Both the position numbers and the translations under genes were made by a program. From an uncultured Oscillospiraceae bacterium (GTDB lineage: Bacteria; Bacillota; Clostridia; Oscillospirales; Ruminococcaceae): DNA of 7,658 nucleotides. Below the pieces are notes generated by a model. The model did no database searches and was not told the origin of the DNA. It worked only from the letters and a program-made list of their open reading frames with translations. How positions within the stretch are numbered: position 1 is the stretch's first letter; each line of letters begins with the position of its first letter. The DNA lies in the NCBI GenBank assembly GCA_934457235.1, contig CAKSHT010000107.1, positions 1 to 7,658 on the forward strand, given 5' to 3'. Shown here one piece after another: positions 1 through 5,361 of this stretch.

Positions 1-770
1 GCTTTTCCGGCTATCACAGGTCTGCCGCCGCCTATATCAAATACGCTGTTTTTCAGTTTCTTTCCGGTCAGATTGCTGAACAGATCGCTGGATGAAAGCC
101 ATATCCACGGAGAAGTAAAGTCCCTGCCCCAGTTTTTATCGGCGTATCCATAGCAGGTTTCCGGGTCAACAATGTACTTTTCGCCATCGTACGTCACCTC
201 GCCGGAGTAGGCGGTCTTCATTCCCTCCGCATGCCAGTACATATCGAATGCCTGTGCCGCACGGAACGGCTTTGAAGCCCCGTATCCAACGTTGAATGCT
301 ATCTGCTTGTCAAGCTTCAGATCCCAGCTCATTTCGCCGGGGTCGCACATATACTCCGGGTGTGCGGCGCAATCCTCAACGGATAGTGATACATTTCCGC
401 GAAGAACGAAATCAGAAGCGAAGCAATCCGCCGCCATTACAGAATATGGCGCATTACTGCTGACCGTTACATCACGCCAGCCAAAGAATCTGTGTATCTG
501 CTTTGCACCCTTTCCCCAGCTTCCAGCCTTGACCATAAGGTAAGATGGCTTAATTCCATTTTCACGGTTAAACGGAATCTGTCCGAAAATCGGCATGCTT
601 CCGCCGAACGCCGGGTTACACAAAAAGAACTCTATAAAGAACGAACGCTCCTCACCAGTTTTCTCGTTATGTCCGGTAAAGCTGTGCCACCACCAGTCGT
701 AGCCATTGTAACGGAGCGGACCATTTAGCATGCATGCGTTGCGGTTCAGGTCATGCGTATTAAAAGACAT
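1..770 (-). CDS. Tocopherol-cyclase-like lipocalin-fold protein (partial, C-terminus beyond the window)
   Basis: The minus strand is open from an ATG at 770 to the window edge, giving 256 residues without a stop. The start is supported by GGGGAG at 781-786, 10 bases upstream, and by a good promoter behind it. The protein is rich in Trp, Tyr and Phe. It has an early NGYDWWWHSFTGH stretch (residues 22-34) and YADKNWGRDFTSPWIWLSS (209-227). The second resembles the K-N-W-G...F...W-x-W signature of the tocopherol cyclase family (Pfam Tocopherol_cycl, related to the CrtC/AttH lipocalin-like proteins). No signal peptide is seen, so it is probably cytoplasmic. Tocopherol synthesis is not expected in an anaerobic Firmicute, so the substrate is unknown; a small hydrophobic ligand is my inference from the fold. 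It is transcribed divergently from the MocR-type regulator at 917, its likely controller. The family call is from remembered motifs, not from a search. Confidence 0.72.
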   Translation of the reverse strand, partial: MSFNTHDLNRNACMLNGPLRYNGYDWWWHSFTGHNEKTGEERSFFIEFFLCNPAFGGSMPIFGQIPFNRENGIKPSYLMVKAGSWGKGAKQIHRFFGWRDVTVSSNAPYSVMAADCFASDFVLRGNVSLSVEDCAAHPEYMCDPGEMSWDLKLDKQIAFNVGYGASKPFRAAQAFDMYWHAEGMKTAYSGEVTYDGEKYIVDPETCYGYADKNWGRDFTSPWIWLSSSDLFSNLTGKKLKNSVFDIGGGRPVIAGK

Positions 771-776
771 AAAGAT

Positions 777-868
777 ACATCTCCCCATTTTTGATATTAT
801 ACTTGTACGAGATTATTATATCACACAACATCTTTCAAGTCAACATATTGCAAAAAAAGAGAAGATGT
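777..868. promoter_or_regulatory. Candidate operator: three AGATGT boxes in the divergent promoter region
   Basis: AGATGT occurs on the minus strand at 777-782 and 828-833 and on the plus strand at 863-868. The two inner copies extend to a perfect 7-bp inverted pair, ACATCTT (828-834) and AAGATGT (862-868). Each lies between the -35 and -10 of one promoter. The outer copy extends to AGATGTA and touches the ribosome site of the minus-strand gene. MocR/GabR regulators are known to bind short spaced repeats in divergent promoters, so these are candidate boxes for the adjacent regulator. The hexamer is short and the region AT-rich, so chance is possible. Confidence 0.35.
815..843 (-). promoter_or_regulatory. 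Sigma-A promoter of the tocopherol-cyclase-like gene
   Basis: Read on the minus strand, TTGACT (843-838) and TATAAT (820-815) are separated by exactly 17 bases. Transcription would start near 808, leaving a leader of about 40 bases before the ATG at 770. Both hexamers are close to consensus, so basal expression should be strong unless a repressor acts. Confidence 0.8.
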
Positions 869-876
869 AGTATAAT
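848..876 (+). promoter_or_regulatory. Sigma-A promoter of the MocR-type regulator gene
   Basis: TTGCAA (848-853) and TATAAT (871-876) are separated by 17 bases. The predicted transcript starts near 883, about 34 bases before the ATG at 917. Its -35 element lies only 4 bases from that of the divergent promoter, so two RNA polymerases would compete for this site, and one bound regulator could affect both. Confidence 0.8.
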
Positions 877-916
877 TATTTATTATAGATCAGAATACAA
901 AACGGACGGTGAGAAT

Positions 917-2248
917 ATGGCTGACGAAAAAAAATGCCTGTACGAAAGGCTTTACGATGAAATAAAACAGGATATTCTATCCGGAAAGCTACCGGACGGA
1001 TCGAAGCTTCCGTCAAAGCGCGCCCAGGCGGAGCGGCTCGGCGTCAGCGTGATCACTGTTGAAAGCGCATACGCGCAATTACTCGCCGAGGGCTATATTT
1101 CCGCACGAGAACGCAGCGGCTATTATGTATGCGCCGGCGAGATAACACAGCCGGAAACGCCCGTTATTTCCGAGGAAATATACGATGAGATGCAGCCGGA
1201 AATACCCGCTCCTACAGGAAACACGATGTTCCCGTTCTCGGTATGGACGCGGCTCATGCGCACCGTTATCCTTGAAAAGGGAAGTGTGCTGCTTGCTCCC
1301 GTCCCTCCTGGAGGCGCGCCGGATCTTCAGAGAGCGATTTCTGCACATCTGAAAGCTTATCGCGGAATAAACGTCCCGCCACATCGCATAATCGTCGGCG
1401 CAGGTACTGAATATCTCAACAACCTGCTAGTTCAGCTGCTCGGAAACAATCTGACATACGCGGTCGAGGATCCCGGATACCACAAGCCCGCGCGTATCTA
1501 CCGTCTTAACGGGGCGCTGTGTATTCCAGTCGGACTTGACAGGCAGGGGATTTCTGCGGACGAACTATATTATAAGAACGTCGATGTAGTTCATATTTCC
1601 CCGGCTCACCACTTCCCTACCGGCATTGTAATGCCGATATCCCGCCGAATGGAGCTTGTGAAATGGGCTGTAAGGCGCAACGGCTACATCATTGAGGACG
1701 ACTATGACAGCGAATTCCGCTGGGCAGGAAAGCCCCTGCCGACGATGTTCGGACTTGACAAGACCGAACGCGTCATCTATATGAACACATTCAGCATGAC
1801 AATCGCGCCGTCCGTACGTATAAGCTACATCTGCATGCCGCCGGAGCTTTACGAGCGCTGGCGGGATCGCCTAGGATTCTGCTCCTGCCCTGTTCCCGCA
1901 TTTGAACAGTACACACTCGCCCGTTTTATCTCCGGAGGGCATTTTGAACGCCACATCAGCAGAATGCGCAAGTATTACCGCAAGGTACGCGACCTTACTG
2001 TAGAGCTCGCTGAAAAATACTGCGGAGCCGACAGCATATCTGAGGAGAGCGCAGGGCTACATTTCCTGCTGAATATTGACGATCGGTCGGAGCTGCCGGA
2101 AATATTCCGGGAATGTGGAGTAAAGCTGTCGGCGCTTTCAGAGCACTACGACGACCCGACAAACGCTCCGCCGGAATCTTCCGGAAGATTTGTCGTGAAT
2201 TATTCTGCGGCGGACATAGATACACTTAATAAAAAACTAAACGCCTGA
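917..2248 (+). CDS. MocR/GabR-family regulator (GntR winged helix plus aminotransferase-like domain) lacking the PLP lysine
   Basis: The product has 443 residues, near the family's usual 450-480. The ATG at 917 is preferred over an in-frame ATG at 791 because GGTGAG (908-913) precedes it, the promoter at 848-876 lies between the two, and MADEKK leads straight into the domain. Residues 8-72 form a GntR winged helix (LPSKRAQAERLGVS, then AYAQLLAEGYI). After a short linker, residues about 105-443 form a fold-type I aminotransferase-like domain, with GAGTEYL (161-167), EDPGY (184-188), SPAHHFPTG (228-236) and EDDYDSEFRW (260-269). Asp261 and Tyr263 match the residues that hold the PLP ring. The expected lysine of the TFSK motif is Met294 (codon 1796-1798, TFSMTIAP), so an internal aldimine cannot form there. 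It probably regulates itself and the divergent tocopherol-cyclase-like gene. No pdxST or gab genes are nearby, so the ligand is unknown. Confidence 0.92.
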   Translation: MADEKKCLYERLYDEIKQDILSGKLPDGSKLPSKRAQAERLGVSVITVESAYAQLLAEGYISARERSGYYVCAGEITQPETPVISEEIYDEMQPEIPAPTGNTMFPFSVWTRLMRTVILEKGSVLLAPVPPGGAPDLQRAISAHLKAYRGINVPPHRIIVGAGTEYLNNLLVQLLGNNLTYAVEDPGYHKPARIYRLNGALCIPVGLDRQGISADELYYKNVDVVHISPAHHFPTGIVMPISRRMELVKWAVRRNGYIIEDDYDSEFRWAGKPLPTMFGLDKTERVIYMNTFSMTIAPSVRISYICMPPELYERWRDRLGFCSCPVPAFEQYTLARFISGGHFERHISRMRKYYRKVRDLTVELAEKYCGADSISEESAGLHFLLNIDDRSELPEIFRECGVKLSALSEHYDDPTNAPPESSGRFVVNYSAADIDTLNKKLNA

Positions 2249-2269
2249 GTAAAATCAGGCGTTGTTTTT
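2231..2269. terminator. Bidirectional intrinsic terminator between convergent genes
   Basis: AACGCCTGA (2240-2248) pairs perfectly with TCAGGCGTT (2255-2263) around a six-base loop. On the plus strand a T run follows at 2265-2269; on the minus strand a six-T run follows (2236-2231). It can therefore end both the MocR gene and the minus-strand operon. The MocR stop TGA occupies 2246-2248 and the CYTH stop 2257-2255, so both stops lie inside the stem. Confidence 0.9.
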
Positions 2270-2815
2270 CTGATATTCAGCGAGGAAACGACGTATCTTT
2301 CCTGTAACAGGCACGCTCCTGTCAACGGGAACCTTTGATGTTATCTCGGCGATAAGCGCTTCGGCGGCTATTTCGTCAGTGTACTCGACTTCAAGCTCAT
2401 AGTCTGTTCTTCCGAAATACTCACTGCGGTCGAGGTCTATCTCGGCTCCGGGTACCTTTTTTACACTACGTAATGTCGTGAGCCTGCCAAGCAAGTGTAC
2501 TTCCGGAAGCTCGGCTCCGCTCAGCTTCTTCATCATCTCCGGCTCCAGGGTCTGAGGAATCTCTCCAAGCTCCTGCTCCAGTTCAATTCTGGATACCGCG
2601 CCGTTTCCCATCTGTTCCGCCGGCAGCTTCATCTGTAGAAAATATTTGCCTGAAACGCTGCGCACACGCACAGTTATATGGCGCGCGCTGCACTCCAGGT
2701 CAGCGCTGTCATAGTAGATGTTCACCTGCTGCTTCTCGCTGTCCCAGGCATATAATTCATGAATGGCGTTGTACTGCGCTTTCGTAAGCATTATCTTGAA
2801 TTCGTTCTCAATCAT
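2255..2815 (-). CDS. CYTH-domain protein (triphosphate tunnel metalloenzyme family)
   Basis: The product has 186 residues. The start at 2815 has AGGTGA at 2824-2819, and the protein opens with the CYTH signature E-x-E-x-K (Glu3, Glu5, Lys7). Further charged residues expected to line the tunnel are visible: VRVR (Arg50, Arg52), QMK (Lys63), EIDLD (125-129) and ELEVE (140-144), plus YYD at 34-36. CYTH enzymes act on triphosphate groups with a divalent metal; known members include thiamine triphosphatase, inorganic tripolyphosphatase and class IV adenylate cyclase. The length and Firmicute context favour a YjbK-like phosphatase, but the substrate cannot be read from the sequence. It is the last gene of the minus-strand operon, 10 bases after birA, with its ribosome site in that gap. 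No signal peptide is seen, so it should be cytoplasmic. Confidence 0.88.
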   Translation of the reverse strand: MIENEFKIMLTKAQYNAIHELYAWDSEKQQVNIYYDSADLECSARHITVRVRSVSGKYFLQMKLPAEQMGNGAVSRIELEQELGEIPQTLEPEMMKKLSGAELPEVHLLGRLTTLRSVKKVPGAEIDLDRSEYFGRTDYELEVEYTDEIAAEALIAEITSKVPVDRSVPVTGKIRRFLAEYQKNNA

Positions 2816-2825
2816 ATTTCACCTG

Positions 2826-3554
2826 TCAGATATAGTCAAGAAGTCCGCGCACGCTGACTTCACCGGAATTTACTTCAAACCTGCCACTTTCATCGGAGCA
2901 GATAAGGAATCCGTTAGGTGCTATGTCCTCTGCAAATGCTTCACGCTCGGAATTGTTTTCGATTATCCGTATACGCTTTCCAACGGTCAGACAACGTTTC
3001 ACATATTCGTCCGAAACCGCTTCAAAACCACTTCGTGTGTATGCATACAAACGGCTGGCGATATCCTCCGCAAGCTCCTCGCGGTCCGATATGATTTTTC
3101 CGGTCAGCATCTTAATTGAGCCGCCGTGCGGTATATTGGCTCTCTCAAAAAACTCGGCGGTCTGCGCCAGATTGACGCCTATTCCGCATACTATATCCAT
3201 CGAGGAACCAAAGCACACGCTCTCGCATAAAATACCACAAAGCTTATGACCACGCAGGATAATGTCGTTAGGCCACTTTATGCCGAACTCCTCGTCCGGA
3301 AGCCTTGCTTCCAGTGCGCTGCATACCGCTACAGCCGCACAGAGCGTGATGGTATCGGGGTGCGGGGGATTTTTCAGCAAAAGCGAGAGCGGAAGCATTC
3401 CGTCGTCTGCGAGCCAGTTGTGTCCGCGCCTGCCCTTTCCGGCGGTCTGTATCCCGGCGGTGAGCAGCGTTCCGTCCGGAAGCTCTGCGCGGTGAGCTTT
3501 AAGATAATTGTTGGTGGAATCCACCTCGTCAAGTCTGATATGATTGATCGTCAT
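2826..3554 (-). CDS. birA: Biotin--[acetyl-CoA-carboxylase] ligase, class I (no DNA-binding domain)
   Basis: The product has 242 residues. It makes biotinyl-5'-AMP from biotin and ATP and transfers biotin to a lysine of a carrier protein such as the acetyl-CoA carboxylase BCCP subunit. The catalytic domain begins at residue 1: EVDSTN (10-15), then GKGRRG (39-44), the biotinyl-AMP loop with Lys in place of the first Arg of the classic GRGRRG. KWPND (93-97) and KLCGIL (104-109) follow, then GIGVNL and a C-terminal SH3-like part. There is no N-terminal helix-turn-helix, so it should be only an enzyme and not a biotin-operon repressor. Its ATG overlaps the stop of the upstream metallophosphoesterase by 4 bases (ATGA, 3554-3551), implying translational coupling. 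A weak GGTGA site lies just before the start. Confidence 0.95.
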   Translation of the reverse strand: MTINHIRLDEVDSTNNYLKAHRAELPDGTLLTAGIQTAGKGRRGHNWLADDGMLPLSLLLKNPPHPDTITLCAAVAVCSALEARLPDEEFGIKWPNDIILRGHKLCGILCESVCFGSSMDIVCGIGVNLAQTAEFFERANIPHGGSIKMLTGKIISDREELAEDIASRLYAYTRSGFEAVSDEYVKRCLTVGKRIRIIENNSEREAFAEDIAPNGFLICSDESGRFEVNSGEVSVRGLLDYI

Positions 3555-4033
3555 TTTTTCACCGCTATGATATTCATTCCGATCTGACCGTCGCTGGTGA
3601 GATTTATCACACCGTAGGTCGGCTCGTTATGGTTTCTGGGACTGTCGGGGCTTCCGGGGTTCATTACGAACACATCGCCCACCTGCTCAGTGCGGTGGAG
3701 GTGCGTATGTCCATAAAGCGCGATCTGGCAGTCCTCTGCTCTGGCAGCAGCAACAAGCTCCTGCAACCCGCTGTGTACGTCGTAGTTATGTCCGTGGCAA
3801 CAGAATATTTTATATCCGCATGCGGTCACGACCTGCGACTCCGGATGGACTCCGTAATCGCAGTTCCCCTTGACATACACTAACGGTATCTGCGGGTAAA
3901 GGTTCTGTATATCCCGTGCTTCGTTCTCGCCGTCGCCAAGGTGGATTATAAGGTCGGAGTCAAGATTGTTGTCTACTATTGACTTCAAGACTGCGTAATT
4001 TCTGTGAGTATCAGACACTACCAATATTTTCAA
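3551..4033 (-). CDS. YfcE/YsnB (MJ0936)-type metallophosphoesterase
   Basis: The product has 160 residues, the usual size of this family of small cytoplasmic phosphodiesterases. All metal-site motifs are present in order: SDTH (7-10), GD (33-34), GNCD (56-59), CHGH (79-82) and GHTH (108-111), which would bind two divalent metals such as Mn2+. The physiological substrate of this family is not settled. The start is a TTG at 4033-4031, preceded on the minus strand by an AGGA site. No better ATG or GTG exists in frame, and the TTG gives the expected MKILVVSDTH opening. It is the first gene of the minus-strand operon and overlaps birA by 4 bases. A TTG start may keep its translation modest. An extended -10 promoter lies upstream. 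Confidence 0.92.
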   Translation of the reverse strand: MKILVVSDTHRNYAVLKSIVDNNLDSDLIIHLGDGENEARDIQNLYPQIPLVYVKGNCDYGVHPESQVVTACGYKIFCCHGHNYDVHSGLQELVAAARAEDCQIALYGHTHLHRTEQVGDVFVMNPGSPDSPRNHNEPTYGVINLTSDGQIGMNIIAVKK

Positions 4034-4061
4034 TGGTGGTTTTCCTTTCTTCCTGGGTCTA

Positions 4062-4098
4062 TTTATTCATATTATAACATAAAATCATAATGAATAAA
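4062..4098. repeat. Inverted repeat spanning the operon promoter
   Basis: TTTATTCAT (4062-4070) and ATGAATAAA (4090-4098) are a perfect 9-bp inverted repeat with a 19-base spacer that holds the -10 element. Neither strand has a following T run that would make it a terminator. An operator for a dimeric regulator is possible. The AT-rich setting lowers confidence. Confidence 0.4.
4071..4079 (-). promoter_or_regulatory. Extended -10 promoter of the metallophosphoesterase-birA-CYTH operon
   Basis: On the minus strand TG-t-TATAAT reads from 4079 to 4071, an extended -10 element. No good -35 is seen 17 bases upstream (T-rich sequence only), as is common when the TG is present. The predicted leader is about 30 bases. 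It sits inside an inverted repeat (4062-4098). Confidence 0.6.
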
Positions 4099-4172
4099 AG
4101 GGGGCAATGCGTTTTTTTCTCTGAAATCATCTGAAACCTGTCACAAAATGGTATTTACTCGGAGGTAACATT

Positions 4173-4409
4173 ATGAACAACAATGATTTTGACATGCTAA
4201 TTAAGTCCGCGAGCGAAAAGCTTGGCGCTTCCCCCAACGAACTGAAAAAATCCCTTGAGAAGAAAGATCTGTCCACGCTCTCCTCGATACTTACAAAATC
4301 CGACAAGGAGAAGATGCGCAGGGTACTTGCTGACAAAGAGCTGATGAAACAGCTTAAAACCGCAGGTTCACCGGAGGAGGTCATGCGGCTGCTGGGCAGC
4401 ATTAAATAA
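4173..4409 (+). CDS. Small helical protein of unknown function, first of a three-gene set
   Basis: The product has 78 residues. I do not recognise the family. The gene is well supported: a strong GGAGGTAAC site (4161-4169) precedes the ATG, and two similarly spaced small genes follow. The protein is highly charged (many Lys, Glu, Asp), with Ser/Asn-rich turns and a pattern of amphipathic helices: ASEKLGASPNELKKSLEKK, then SILTKSDKEKMRRVLADKE, then SPEEVMRLLGSI at the end. There is no signal peptide, membrane segment, cysteine or enzyme motif, so it is probably a soluble cytoplasmic protein, perhaps a binding partner of the next two products. No convincing sigma-A promoter was found between 4099 and 4160. 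Confidence 0.8.
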   Translation: MNNNDFDMLIKSASEKLGASPNELKKSLEKKDLSTLSSILTKSDKEKMRRVLADKELMKQLKTAGSPEEVMRLLGSIK

Positions 4410-4435
4410 ATTGTTTCAATGCGGAGGTGAAGTGC

Positions 4436-4741
4436 ATGGATAACATTGAGGATATTCTCCGTGCACTTGCGGGGGACGAGGAAACTGACGGAGAGAACTC
4501 CGGGGAACCCGCTTCCGGCGACGGACTATTCTCCGGCTTTGACCTCGGCTCAATGATGAAGCTTGCTGGTATCCTCGGTGCTGCCGGAGGCTCCAGCGAC
4601 GACGAAAAACTTCTTATAGCACTGAAGCCACTGCTTCGTGAAGAAAACCGTGGCAAGGTCGATACGGCGGTAAAGCTTCTTAAACTGATTTCGCTGCTTC
4701 CGCTGCTTAAAGAAAGCGGATTATTCGGTCAGGGAGGATAG
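4436..4741 (+). CDS. Small acidic protein with hydrophobic helical C-terminus, function unknown
   Basis: The product has 101 residues from the ATG at 4436, chosen because GGAGG (4423-4427) lies at ideal distance. An in-frame GTG at 4427 overlaps that site and is unlikely. The first 30 residues are strongly acidic and probably disordered (GDEETDGENSGEPASGDG). A Gly/Leu-rich middle follows (DLGSMMKLAGILGAAGG). The C-terminal half reads DDEKLLIALKPLLREENRG and then a Leu-rich helix (KLLKLISLLPLLKESGLF). The last helix is hydrophobic but short and interrupted by Pro, more like a packing or membrane-surface helix than a full transmembrane span. It lies 26 bases after the previous gene and 1 base before the next, so the three are probably one transcript. 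I do not recognise the family, and no catalytic motif is seen. Confidence 0.82.
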   Translation: MDNIEDILRALAGDEETDGENSGEPASGDGLFSGFDLGSMMKLAGILGAAGGSSDDEKLLIALKPLLREENRGKVDTAVKLLKLISLLPLLKESGLFGQGG

Positions 4742-4742
4742 T

Positions 4743-5036
4743 ATGGTCTGGAATTCTGAACAATCGCCGCTCTACCGCTCAGTGGAGCAATTCAACAACG
4801 GAACTGCCAGAGAGCTTCCGCCGCCTGCTGAAGAGCCGGAATGCGACTGCTCCGCTCCCCCGCCCTGCGGCGACAAGTGCGCGAAATGTTCACGCAGAGG
4901 AACGCAGCAGGGGGTTCTGCAAAAGCTCACAAGTGACCGGGATTTCATGCTGATAGCTGCGCTTATCGTTCTCCTATGGCACGAAAAGGCAGATATTAAA
5001 CTGATCGCGGCACTTGCATATATCCTGTTAGGGTGA
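4743..5036 (+). CDS. Small protein with five-cysteine cluster and C-terminal hydrophobic hairpin, function unknown
   Basis: The product has 97 residues. The ATG at 4743 follows the previous stop by one base, with AGGGAGGAT (4731-4738) as ribosome site. Three parts are visible: a polar, proline-rich N-terminus (1-33); a cysteine cluster with Cys34, 36, 42, 46 and 49 (CDC...CGDKCAKC), which could bind Zn or Fe-S or form disulfides; and a C-terminus (67-97) with two hydrophobic stretches, DFMLIAALIVLLW and IKLIAALAYILLG, separated by the charged turn HEKAD. The stretches are only 12-13 residues, short for transmembrane helices, so a re-entrant or membrane-associated hairpin is an inference. I do not recognise the family. 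Co-transcription with the two genes before it suggests a shared role, perhaps with this protein as membrane anchor. Confidence 0.8.
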   Translation: MVWNSEQSPLYRSVEQFNNGTARELPPPAEEPECDCSAPPPCGDKCAKCSRRGTQQGVLQKLTSDRDFMLIAALIVLLWHEKADIKLIAALAYILLG

Positions 5037-5073
5037 ATTTTTCGTGAAATTCGAAAAAAATCATAATAACCTC

Positions 5074-5102
5074 TTGAAAAATCACGCCACATAGGTTATA
5101 AT
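5074..5102 (+). promoter_or_regulatory. Sigma-A promoter of the cysE-cysS operon
   Basis: TTGAAA (5074-5079) and TATAAT (5097-5102) are 17 bases apart. The transcript would start near 5109, just ahead of the T-box leader. This places the whole leader on the mRNA and leaves the upstream small-gene set as a separate unit. Confidence 0.85.
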
Positions 5103-5118
5103 GATAATATATGTAATC

Positions 5119-5361
5119 CTAAAGGCATTGATCAGTCAGAGTACCCGGAGAGTTGTTCCCCAGAGAGCGGCGCGTTGGTGAGAGCGCTGCGTGCAGACCC
5201 GGCGAAAGTGCGGCTGTGAGCCGGTTCGGTGATATTATGCGCTTATGTGCGTAAGGTAGCCGTTCCCGTTTCCCGCGTTAAGGGTCAGAGGGGCTTTTGC
5301 CCGAAGCGAAGTGGAACAGCGGTAATACGCCTTCGCACCATTCCGGTGCGGAGGTTTTTTT
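5119..5361 (+). promoter_or_regulatory. T-box leader specific for tRNA-Cys
   Basis: Nearly all parts of a T-box riboswitch are present. Stem I has GGC/GCC at its base (5124-5126 with 5220-5222), a tandem G-A kink-turn (TGA 5129-5131 and 5217-5219), CAGTC/GGCTG (5133-5137 with 5212-5216), and a specifier loop made of AGTA (5140-5143) opposite GAA (5204-5206) and the specifier codon TGC (5209-5211), Cys. The distal part has CAGAGAGC and a GTTGGTGA loop on a 7-bp stem (5167-5173 with 5184-5190). Stem III is GGGC-tttt-GCCC (5291-5302). The antiterminator pairs GCGAAG with CTTCGC (5306-5311, 5331-5336) and GCG with CGC (5319-5321, 5328-5330) around the 7-base bulge TGGAACA (5312-5318). TGGA would pair with the UCCA end of uncharged tRNA-Cys. 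Binding favours read-through into cysE and cysS. Confidence 0.96.
5330..5361 (+). terminator. T-box-controlled intrinsic terminator
   Basis: A 10-bp stem joins 5330-5339 to 5345-5354 (one G-T pair) around a five-base loop and is followed by seven T (5355-5361). Its left arm includes CTTCGC (5331-5336), the strand also needed by the antiterminator, so the two folds are mutually exclusive. This is the off state when tRNA-Cys is charged. Confidence 0.95.

Noticed and set aside
292..728. Two plus-strand open frames of 83 and 78 codons at the left edge
   Set aside because: They lie opposite the tocopherol-cyclase-like gene, whose frame has a promoter, ribosome site and family motif; neither has a convincing ribosome site.
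791..916. Upstream in-frame ATG extending the MocR protein by 42 residues
   Set aside because: It precedes the promoter at 848-876, gives a low-complexity Ile/Tyr-rich extension, and the ATG at 917 has a proper ribosome site.
2763..3883. Plus-strand open frames opposite the birA operon
   Set aside because: Antisense to three well-identified genes with complete family motifs.
4069..4086. CATATTAT and CATAAAAT on the plus strand, resembling the -10 of sporulation sigma factors (SigE/SigK type) for the small-gene set
   Set aside because: No matching -35 at the right distance, and CATA-N3-T is frequent in AT-rich DNA; kept only as a reason to look at sporulation expression.
4427..4435. GTG start for the second small protein
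   Set aside because: It overlaps the GGAGG that serves the ATG at 4436.
5035..5060. AT-rich hairpin after the third small gene as a plus-strand terminator
   Set aside because: GAATTT/AAATTC is weak and followed by A, not T, on the plus strand; how the small-gene transcript ends is unresolved.
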